DNA of 64,000 nt from DP-36 sp036004365 (lineage in GTDB: Bacteria; Desulfobacterota; Binatia; UBA9968): assembly GCA_036004365.1 (NCBI GenBank), contig DASYRN010000045.1, positions 24,134 through 88,133 on the forward strand. Direction: 5' to 3'. The position numbers were made by a program, and so were the translations under genes. Below are positions 57,828 through 64,000 of the stretch, piece by piece. Below the pieces are notes generated by a model, which ran no database searches, was not told the origin of the DNA, and saw nothing but the letters and a program-made list of their open reading frames with translations. Every line of letters starts with the position of its first letter. Within the stretch, counting starts at the first letter, position 1.

Positions 57828-58301
57828 ATGTTTGTCGAGAACTATCGCCGGGAAAATGATAAGTCCCTGATGGCGGGAGGAGAAGCAAGGCCAATCCCAT
57901 ATCCGAAAATCTCTGACGAGGATTGGCGCGTTTGGAAGACGTTCCTCCCTGTTCGGTCGCAGCATTTCGATCGGTTAGCCGCGCTCAGTCTTAAGGCGGA
58001 TTTCCTGTATCGGTTTCACGGCATAACTTATGAGGTTGGTGCCGAGATTCAGCGGGCAAGCGAGTATTTCGATAAGATTGAAGTATGGCGTAAGCGCGAG
58101 GTCGACAAGGACCCAATCGCAGTAGGTGTGCTGGGAGAAGATCGGTATCTCGTTGCCCGATGGGGTATGGATAAACTAATTCCTTTCGAAATAATTAAGA
58201 GAAAAATGCCTTTAATCCTGGCATGGAAATACGGGGCCAGTGCTTTAGGGGTCCTTGCCTCTCTGGCCGCGGTAGGGTTTATGGCGTGGAGCCTTTTGTG
58301 A
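57828..58301 (+). CDS. hypothetical protein with C-terminal membrane anchor
   Basis: 157 residues, TAGGAGGG eight bases before the ATG. The bulk is hydrophilic (ISDEDWRVWKTFLPVRSQHF, GITYEVGAEIQRASEYFDKI, GVLGEDRYLVARWGMDKLIP) and the end is one membrane helix (ALGVLASLAAVGFMAWSLL), so it is tail-anchored. The family is not recognised. Confidence 0.65.
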   Translation: MFVENYRRENDKSLMAGGEARPIPYPKISDEDWRVWKTFLPVRSQHFDRLAALSLKADFLYRFHGITYEVGAEIQRASEYFDKIEVWRKREVDKDPIAVGVLGEDRYLVARWGMDKLIPFEIIKRKMPLILAWKYGASALGVLASLAAVGFMAWSLL

Positions 58302-58411
58302 TCATCTGCCCTTCTGACCGTTGGCCAAGCGAAGAGGGGTGTTAAAGCCGTTCGGTAGCTCAAGGTTAAAAGAGTCGAACTTCCTAGAGCAGGGCTGCAA
58401 AAAAAAGAGCA

Positions 58412-58439
58412 TTTGATGGAAGAAATTTGATGGAAGAAA
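58412..58439 (+). repeat. 14-bp perfect tandem duplication at a start codon
   Basis: TTTGATGGAAGAAA occurs twice in tandem (58412-58425 and 58426-58439). Each copy contains an ATG; the first opens a four-codon frame MEEI whose TGA overlaps the second ATG (58430), the start of the next gene. Confidence 0.8.
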
Positions 58440-58664
58440 TAGATATCCAGCAACGCTTCCATCTATTGGAAAGACAGATTGAATCGGCCGTTTCCACTCT
58501 TTCAAGATGCGAAACTGGATCTGCTTTCCGCTATTGAAACGCTGAGAATAGAGGTTGAGACCCTGAGGATTTTCCTACAACGCCACCATCCTGAACTGAA
58601 GGCCGTTTATTCTCAACTAAGGGATGAAGCGGTGGAAAACATGAATCCCGAGAAGGAAGATTAA
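58430..58664 (+). pseudogene. small helical protein gene with a +1 frameshift
   Basis: ATG 58430 (GGAAG eight bases upstream) reads MEEIDIQQRFHLLERQIESA then VSTL in one frame. The next frame carries FQDAKLDLLSAIETLRIEVE, TLRIFLQRHHPELKAVYSQL and a charged end to TAA 58664. The two fit as one helical protein of about 78 residues, joined near 58500 at CTCTTTCAA. It is either a disrupted gene, a sequencing error or a programmed shift. The family is not recognised. Confidence 0.55.
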
Positions 58665-58680
58665 ACGGCCGGACTACTGG

Positions 58681-58905
58681 TTATAGTTCTATTGCTGCTC
58701 TGATTTCCTCAACGACCTCTCCTGGCAGGTCATCGCGGTTTTTCCTCGTGACCTCGATCAGGTCGCTATCGTTCCTACGCTTGATCTGCTTCGCAAAGCC
58801 CTATCCTTTTTAACGATCTTGGCGATGAGCTTGTTGTCCTTTTGCACCCAATTCTTCAATCCAAACCCATTGACTGTACCATTGGGCCGGCTAGACTTCT
58901 TTTAT
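58681..58905 (-). pseudogene. decayed small gene with frameshift
   Basis: Two minus-strand frames join into one plausible protein: NGFGLKNWVQKDNKLIAKIV followed by KKDRA, then after a frame change near 58794, KQIKRRNDSDLIEVTRKNRD and DLPGEVVEEIRAAIEL to TAA 58681. No start codon with a ribosome-binding site is seen. Conserved-looking helical charge pattern; family not recognised. Confidence 0.45.
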
Positions 58906-58927
58906 CCTGGCCAGTGAGGAATAAACC

Positions 58928-59296
58928 ATGGTCATCGACCATATTGGACTATCGGTCAGCAACTATGAAAGAAGCAAGGAATTTTATTCCAAAGCTCTTG
59001 TGCCCTTAGAGATCGAATTAATCATGGAATTCGAAAATGTGGCGGGCTTTGGTAAGGATGGTAAGCCGGAGTTTTGGTTTGGTGTTCACGGAGTTCCCCT
59101 GCAGCCGATGCATGTAGCCTTCGCGGCAGAGAACCGACAGCAAGTAAGAGAGTTTTACGAAGCTGCGATTGCTGCGGGAGGCAAGGATAACGGCCCGCCT
59201 GGAATAAGAGAAATATATCACCCGAATTACTACGGCGCGTTCGTCCTTGATCCCGACGGACATAATATTGAGGCAGTTTGTCACCACACGGAGTGA
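58928..59296 (+). CDS. VOC-superfamily protein (glyoxalase-like)
   Basis: 122 residues. MVIDHIGLSVSNYERSKEFY, FWFGVHGVPLQPMHVAFAAE, NRQQVREFYEAAIAAGGKD and YGAFVLDPDGHNIEAVCH are the glyoxalase/bleomycin-resistance type halves; H5, H in MHVAFAA and E in HNIEAV are the likely metal ligands. GTGAGGAATAAACC precedes the ATG. The third VOC protein of the window; substrate unknown. Confidence 0.85.
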   Translation: MVIDHIGLSVSNYERSKEFYSKALVPLEIELIMEFENVAGFGKDGKPEFWFGVHGVPLQPMHVAFAAENRQQVREFYEAAIAAGGKDNGPPGIREIYHPNYYGAFVLDPDGHNIEAVCHHTE

Positions 59297-59428
59297 AATT
59301 GTGAAAGTAAGCCGAAATAGGGACGTAAGCGATTGCCGTTCAAAGGAGTTCACATCTATGCTAGACTTCAGGAAAATTTGTTGCCTGCTGCGTGGCTGCA
59401 AGTTGCTACCCGCGGCTTAGGTCAAAGC

Positions 59429-59950
59429 ATGAATTCTAAGACTAGGAAGGGACTTACAAAATCGAGACTGGCGCACGATAACGCCACAACACAGATTATA
59501 CGCCCATCCGAGAATAACCAGTCCAAGATCGAACGAGAAGAATCTGCAAAGATGGTCGTTATCCAAGGGAACGCGCCTGGGTTGCAGATTCTGTTGGATC
59601 GGCCGGAAACCACGATCGGCCGGCTGTCGGATAACCATCTAGTGCTGGATTCGACCACGGTGAGCAGGCACCATGGCCGCGTCATAAGGGATGGCAACCG
59701 TTATGACATTGAAGATCTCAAGTCACGGAATGGGATTGCGATTAATAGTGAGCGGCTGAAACCAAGCGAGCGACGGACTCTCTCCCATGGTGACACGCTT
59801 AGTTTGGGTGATCATCACTTGGTTTTTCTCAACCCTTGTGGGTTTAGCGACCTGGAAGGAATATCAAATATCGCGTTCGACCACGATAAGGTTTGTGCGG
59901 AAGTAGACGCTCTGCTCGAACGCCTGCCAGCTCTGAGGAAGCGCCGCTAG
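59429..59950 (+). CDS. FHA-domain protein
   Basis: 173 residues from ATG 59429 (open to 59333 but without a start signal). A polar, Thr/Ser-rich N-terminal 45 residues (TTQIIRPSENN may carry a phosphorylation site) precedes one FHA domain: TTIGRLSDNHLVLDSTTVSR, HHGRVIRDGNRYDIEDLKSR, NGIAINSERLKP. The GR, SRHH and SRNG motifs bind phosphothreonine. A partner kinase is not in the window. Confidence 0.8.
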   Translation: MNSKTRKGLTKSRLAHDNATTQIIRPSENNQSKIEREESAKMVVIQGNAPGLQILLDRPETTIGRLSDNHLVLDSTTVSRHHGRVIRDGNRYDIEDLKSRNGIAINSERLKPSERRTLSHGDTLSLGDHHLVFLNPCGFSDLEGISNIAFDHDKVCAEVDALLERLPALRKRR

Positions 59951-60046
59951 AAATCCTGCGCCAACCGTCAGCAACCCTGAATGTCTTCAAGCTTTTCACG
60001 TACTCCAAGGTTCTAGCGATTCCAGAACACTCGATTACGGCAACGG

Positions 60047-61027
60047 TTATTTTGAACCTAGCGAGAGCGCGAGCCGGGCATTTTGCAGAGCGTCGGCGAA
60101 TGCTTCTCTCGCCTGGAGATAGTGCGTTTCCACAAGGGACAGGTCGAGCACATTTGTGACTTTGATCTGAGGGTCGAGAAGCACCAGAACCACGTTTGGG
60201 TAGTTGCGAGCCTCTGCCAATTGATAAGGCCAGGCGACTTCCTCAAGGGCGTAAATGGTTTGGAAAAACCTGTGAACGAAGCCTCGGACCGGTATCAAGT
60301 GGTCGTAACTCCCGAAGTGTGTCGCCAACAGAAGTAACTTCCTTCGGTCACCAGAGCGCAAATGCTCCGAGATGGGAGAAAGTAAGGGGGTTTTCTCGAC
60401 CACCCCGCCATCGTAATAACTACAATCCTGACCCGGCAATGGAGGATGCGGCATGAAGATACCCGGAAGACTCATGCTGCAATAAATGGCCGGAAGAAGC
60501 GGGCCTTGGCGTAAAACGGTTCGGCGCGCTTGGCCATCGTCGCTGATAGCGATACACCGAAACTGAGTAGGACAATCCTCGAAAGTCTTGACCCGGAGTC
60601 CCTCGTCGATGAGCTTGGCGATCCGGCGGCCCTTAATCAAACCCTCAGGCAGCGGATAACCGAAAGGCCTAAGCAAGAGCGAGAGCGCAAGCCTTAGCCA
60701 GCAAACATCTAAGGATCCATAGGCCGCCTTGACTAGCCGGAGTGCTTCTTTAGCTGGGGTTCCTGACGCCCAACCACCACCGACAATCGCTCCAGCACTT
60801 GTACCCCATACCTGACTGACTCGGCCTTTGAGATCTAGTTCCTCTAGAATCGCGGCCAATGCTACATTCCCGCTAAGTCCTACCGCCGATCCTCCACCGA
60901 ACGTCACAACCAGACGATGATCAGGGTCGGTCGCCAAACGTCGAAGAGCCGTGTAACGGTTAGGGTCCAGCGGAGCCTCGATCTGTTGGCGTCGAGCTAC
61001 GATATCATCGGGCTTCTTCGGTTCCAT
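60047..61027 (-). CDS. patatin-like phospholipase
   Basis: 326 residues from ATG 61027 (ATG 61060 possible). Oxyanion motif FGGGSAVGLSGN (43-54), nucleophile S77 in VWGTSAGAIVGGG, and the catalytic Asp in CSYYDGGVVEKTPLL complete the Ser-Asp dyad. It hydrolyses acyl esters of lipids. It overlaps the preceding hydrolase gene by 23 bases, so the two are translated together. Confidence 0.85.
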   Translation of the reverse strand: MEPKKPDDIVARRQQIEAPLDPNRYTALRRLATDPDHRLVVTFGGGSAVGLSGNVALAAILEELDLKGRVSQVWGTSAGAIVGGGWASGTPAKEALRLVKAAYGSLDVCWLRLALSLLLRPFGYPLPEGLIKGRRIAKLIDEGLRVKTFEDCPTQFRCIAISDDGQARRTVLRQGPLLPAIYCSMSLPGIFMPHPPLPGQDCSYYDGGVVEKTPLLSPISEHLRSGDRRKLLLLATHFGSYDHLIPVRGFVHRFFQTIYALEEVAWPYQLAEARNYPNVVLVLLDPQIKVTNVLDLSLVETHYLQAREAFADALQNARLALSLGSK

Positions 61028-61943
61028 CCTTCTTGTTTGCGAGCGGACTAAACATGACATGGTCGTCGCGCTTGACCAGAAGCGTTTTGAGAATCGTGAT
61101 ACGTTGTTTCGCCGATCCCCAATCGTCCCCCAACCATGAAAGGAGCCGTGCGATCAGCTCCTGCTTTGGCACAGAAGCGGCGATGATGTGCGACATCGAC
61201 TCGAAGACCTCGACCCGGACGCAAGGTGAACCCGCCTTGGCGAGGATATCGATCGACCTCTGATTGTCGACAACCAAGTCCCGCTCTCCAAACAGAGCCA
61301 GAATCGGCGGATCCACGTGTTTGATCTGCCTGCGCACGAACCGCTGCATCCGCAACGTTTCCAGCAGAAAGCGCGCACTGACCTGGTTCCGTTTGGATTC
61401 TTCAAAAAGGGCGGTTTGCCAGTCAGAGTTGTCGGTGAGATCTTTGACTCCAAAAGGCAAATCGTAGAGTTTGCTCGGAGCCGACAGGGCGCGGCAGAAA
61501 ATCTCGATCCGGCGCAATAGCGGGAAACGGACGGACGCCGCCAGGGCTGGTGATAATAGGATCTGGCTGCGAAATAGCCCGGGATGAAGGATGGAACAAC
61601 CCAACGTGATGACGCCTCCTAGCGAGATCCCGATGGCGTGCATCGGTCGGCCCGGGTGGCGACGCTCTATCTCCTCCGCGACACGAAACAGGTCCCGCAC
61701 TAACGCCGTCCAATTATTGGCGTGCCCGGGCGTTCCCCCTGAAAGCATGACTCCACGTCGGTCGGGCATGTAGACAGTGACTCCCTGGGCTTGCAATTCC
61801 TCGGCGAGTCCGTGATACCAGCCCATATGGCTGGCTATTCCATGCACGACCAACGCAACCGGACCACCCCCGACTCCCACGTAAGCGCCCACAGCGAGGG
61901 AAGTGCCATCGTCGGCGCGGACTGAGATAACCTCGGTTGGCAT
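61005..61943 (-). CDS. alpha/beta hydrolase (monoacylglycerol-lipase-like)
   Basis: 312 residues. LVVHGIASHMGWYHGLAEEL is the oxyanion-loop region, nucleophile S107 in AIGISLGGVITLG, acid Asp in LFGERDLVVD and His in SMSHII complete the triad. Features resemble serine aminopeptidase S33/monoacylglycerol lipases. It is the middle gene of a GH3-hydrolase-patatin set: 8 bp after the GH3 gene and overlapping the patatin gene. Confidence 0.85.
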   Translation of the reverse strand: MPTEVISVRADDGTSLAVGAYVGVGGGPVALVVHGIASHMGWYHGLAEELQAQGVTVYMPDRRGVMLSGGTPGHANNWTALVRDLFRVAEEIERRHPGRPMHAIGISLGGVITLGCSILHPGLFRSQILLSPALAASVRFPLLRRIEIFCRALSAPSKLYDLPFGVKDLTDNSDWQTALFEESKRNQVSARFLLETLRMQRFVRRQIKHVDPPILALFGERDLVVDNQRSIDILAKAGSPCVRVEVFESMSHIIAASVPKQELIARLLSWLGDDWGSAKQRITILKTLLVKRDDHVMFSPLANKKDGTEEAR

Positions 61944-61951
61944 AACGAATT

Positions 61952-63664
61952 TTATCGTTCTTCCTCTAGAGTTACCGTAGAAGAAATAAACTCCTCGTCT
62001 GCTTTTTCTCCCTTGTGCTCTGACAGTAGAATAGTTTTGGCCTGGAACAGCCGCTTGCCCTGCGCGACCAGGCGCTGCTTACCGCTGTCGTACCAGCCTG
62101 GCTTCATCACCATGAGAATAGGCGGATTCAAGCGCAAGCTTTTGCGCTTGGCGGCATACTCGATATTGAGGCTGCTGAGATGCTTTTCCAATGATTCGAG
62201 CATTTGTCGAAGCCGCTCCTCGGGGATCGGCTTCAATGCCTCCATTTTGAAAACGTAGCGCGATCCTTCCACATCCGCTTCCGCTTTGAAGTGGTCAAGT
62301 TCGATCGCAACGTCGCGCCCGCTTCGCTCGAACGCCTCGATGACTTGATCCACGCTCACCTTCTCGCCGGTGATGCTGGTCATGCCGCGTCCCTTTCGGC
62401 AGAAGCTGATGATGGGGGTTCGGTTGTAATGACCGACCACTTCAACTACATCGTTGATGTCGTACCGATAGAGGCCCCCAGTCGTCGTGATGAAAATGTA
62501 ATACTGCTTTCCGACTTCGACTTCTTCAACGCCGACTGTCCGCCACGCCTGCGGGCGGTCTGGGTATTGCTCTAGTTCCCCCGCTTCGACAAAGTCATAG
62601 ACGTTACTGGCAACCGTCAGAACGCCGCCGCAGCCTTCATCGCTGATGGGGATGCTGCCGCGCGCCTCGGAAGAGAGGTAGCCCCAGTCTCTGACGGGGA
62701 TGGGCTCTCTTCCATCTGGATCAAACCATTGGTTGAAGCGCTCGACATAATGGCCGACCGTGCCGCCCTTCCAGCAAGCAATGAGAGCCAGGCTAGGCCA
62801 GTAATCGGCGGGCAGCAGCTTTCCCGCGCGCCTCTCGCGTGCTTGATCCAGATAGCGGGCTTTCTCCGGCATGGGTTTGAACTGGCCCAAGAGTGACTCG
62901 CGGATCGGTTTGGGTATGTCGAGATCAGGGCGGAGTGTGCTGTCAGCGAGGTCGCGCAGCAACGCATCGGCGTGGGTATCGGCCATCTCACACATCTTTA
63001 TGACCGAAGAAGGATTGGCGGTCGCGACGCAGCTGATGTCGTTAGCGATGCCGATCCGCATCAGGCAGTAGTATTTCGCCTCGTAGTCTTCGATCTCAAA
63101 GACCGGGTAAGGAGCCGCGTAGCTGTGTCTCACCGCCCATGGCATATCCCGATACACTACTCCAGAGGTCGACCCGTAGGGGACGCCGCATGGGGTATGT
63201 CCTTCCACGGCCGGCGATACCAATGAGAGGACTTTACCGTTGAACATCTCAGGATGGTCCGTGCGGGCATAGTGAAGCCAGGTGCGCAATTGATCGGCGT
63301 GGTCACGACCCTGACAAGTCGGCGTTACAGGAATGTACTTCGACTGCCCGGTGGTGCCCGACGTCCTGGCAAACATCACAGGGGCATCGGCAGTCAGCAC
63401 ATTCTTCTCGCCGCGTGTCATTCTCTCGACTCTTTCCCGTAGGTCTTCATAGGTGACAATGGGGACAGCCTTTTGCCACTCCTTAACGCTCTTGATGCTG
63501 GAAAAACCGTGTTCCTTCCCGTACTCGGTGTCTTGGTTCTTCTCGACGATAGCCATTAGTTTTCTGTATTGCGCGCCGACGGGATCACGGGTCGCTGCCT
63601 CGAAGCGACGTGCGGCAGCCCGGCCCGCCAAGGCAATAAGTGTATGCGCCAGAAGCGACATCAT
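61952..63664 (-). CDS. GH3-family acyl-adenylating-type protein
   Basis: 570 residues, full length for GH3. FARTSGTTGQSKYIPVTPTC is the phosphate-binding loop of the ANL-like superfamily; SSEARGSIPISDEGCGGVLT and YYIFITTTGGLYRYDINDVV followed by EVVGHYNRTPIISFCRKGRG are the characteristic GH3 motifs. Plant GH3 proteins join amino acids to auxin or jasmonate; bacterial members are little studied. The start is one of two adjacent ATGs. It is the first gene of the operon with the two lipases. Confidence 0.9.
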   Translation of the reverse strand: MMSLLAHTLIALAGRAAARRFEAATRDPVGAQYRKLMAIVEKNQDTEYGKEHGFSSIKSVKEWQKAVPIVTYEDLRERVERMTRGEKNVLTADAPVMFARTSGTTGQSKYIPVTPTCQGRDHADQLRTWLHYARTDHPEMFNGKVLSLVSPAVEGHTPCGVPYGSTSGVVYRDMPWAVRHSYAAPYPVFEIEDYEAKYYCLMRIGIANDISCVATANPSSVIKMCEMADTHADALLRDLADSTLRPDLDIPKPIRESLLGQFKPMPEKARYLDQARERRAGKLLPADYWPSLALIACWKGGTVGHYVERFNQWFDPDGREPIPVRDWGYLSSEARGSIPISDEGCGGVLTVASNVYDFVEAGELEQYPDRPQAWRTVGVEEVEVGKQYYIFITTTGGLYRYDINDVVEVVGHYNRTPIISFCRKGRGMTSITGEKVSVDQVIEAFERSGRDVAIELDHFKAEADVEGSRYVFKMEALKPIPEERLRQMLESLEKHLSSLNIEYAAKRKSLRLNPPILMVMKPGWYDSGKQRLVAQGKRLFQAKTILLSEHKGEKADEEFISSTVTLEEER

Positions 63665-63834
63665 GAATCAGTTAATACAAACGGTTCAGTTCGGGGGCTT
63701 TTTCACCGGGCCAAGTCTGGCCGGGCACCCGAGGGGTTGGTGTGGTTGGTCAGAGCCTGCCCGCAACCTAAATGGCCCCGCGTCTGCCCCCCTTCCGTCT
63801 CGGCCCCTGCGGAGGTCCTTGTCGTGTCTCATGA

Positions 63835-64000
63835 CTACTTACTTCCTCCAATTGTGGTCCGATCCGTGACCAGTCGAGCCAAACGAGCCTCGTCCACCAC
63901 CACACCGAGCCCGTGCCCGCCGATGGCTGGCGCCTTGCCGCCGGGACCAAAGGTGACATCCTCTGTCCCAATGTCCTCTTCTAGAAGAAAAGTGCCAAAA
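63835..64000 (-). CDS. C-terminal end of an enolase-superfamily-like protein (truncated by window)
   Basis: The minus-strand frame from the window edge to TAG 63835 gives 54 residues: FGTFLLEEDIGTEDVTFGPG, GKAPAIGGHGLGVVVDEARL, ARLVTDRTTIGG. The segment P-x-GxGLGVxxDExxL followed by a basic end is the usual C-terminus of mandelate-racemase/muconate-lactonising enzymes. The catalytic part lies outside the window, so this is a family-level guess. The next 170 bases to the GH3 gene hold no gene. Confidence 0.5.
   Translation of the reverse strand, partial: FGTFLLEEDIGTEDVTFGPGGKAPAIGGHGLGVVVDEARLARLVTDRTTIGGSK

Noticed and set aside
63702..63724. CCGGGCCA...TGGCCGGG hairpin between the last two genes
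   Set aside because: One mismatch in the stem and no T-tract in either direction, so not called a terminator.

Overview
The window reads as a chromosomal stretch from a Gram-negative environmental bacterium. Supporting signs are many lipoproteins and signal peptides, a PqiA/PqiB (MCE) pair, two M48 metallopeptidases, a patatin, and two probable F420-using enzymes. The mix of orphan solute-binding proteins, LLM flavin oxidoreductases, VOC proteins, MmgE/PrpD and a GH3-family protein resembles soil or subsurface lineages such as Binatota, Rokubacteria or Desulfobacterota-like groups. That is inference: no rRNA, tRNA or phylogenetic marker was seen, and no phage, IS or CRISPR.

Layout. 1-9 kb: gamma-glutamylcyclotransferase, FMN alpha-hydroxyacid dehydrogenase, pssA, the pqiAB pair behind a sigma-54-type promoter, and small proteins (DUF4242, zinc ribbon, RRM). 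9-24 kb is rich in small and decayed genes: XRE regulator, lipoproteins, S1/P1-type nuclease, VOC protein, a zinc-ribbon/NERD-like/TM/BON protein with a second sigma-54-like promoter, a P-loop kinase, a dual-specificity phosphatase, a pyruvoyl arginine decarboxylase and HU. Its long spacers carry short repeats. 24-30 kb: a minus-strand cluster of a GlcG/HbpS protein, a reductive-dehalogenase-like protein, a shortened paralogue without Fe-S motifs and a ferredoxin-GlcG fusion, next to MmgE/PrpD. 30-39 kb: five solute-binding proteins of four types, a possible integral-membrane terpene cyclase and DNA polymerase IV. 39-54 kb: VOC protein, LAS-like peptidase, F420/LLM oxidoreductases, an M48 peptidase gene group, an FKBP, a D-2-hydroxyacid dehydrogenase, a sixth solute-binding protein and two very basic small proteins. 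54-64 kb: glutathionyl-hydroquinone reductase, a beta-hydroxyacid dehydrogenase, a bactofilin-like membrane protein, two frameshifted genes, an FHA protein and a tight operon of GH3 protein, alpha/beta hydrolase and patatin. The window closes inside a gene resembling an enolase-superfamily enzyme.

Themes. (1) The reductive-dehalogenase-like cluster is the best candidate for an undescribed system: corrinoid-type proteins, Fe-S carriers and PduO-C/HbpS-type domains together, without a Tat signal or membrane anchor. (2) Two distant genes share a conserved upstream block with a sigma-54-like promoter about 105 bp downstream of a TGGAC inverted repeat. (3) Intergenic DNA is a mosaic of recurring short modules: GGATGAA-type heptads, CGTG-rich strings and a TTGAGAATTCTCAA palindrome. 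(4) Six solute-binding proteins appear with no permease or ATPase. Several real genes shorter than 60 codons are annotated here.
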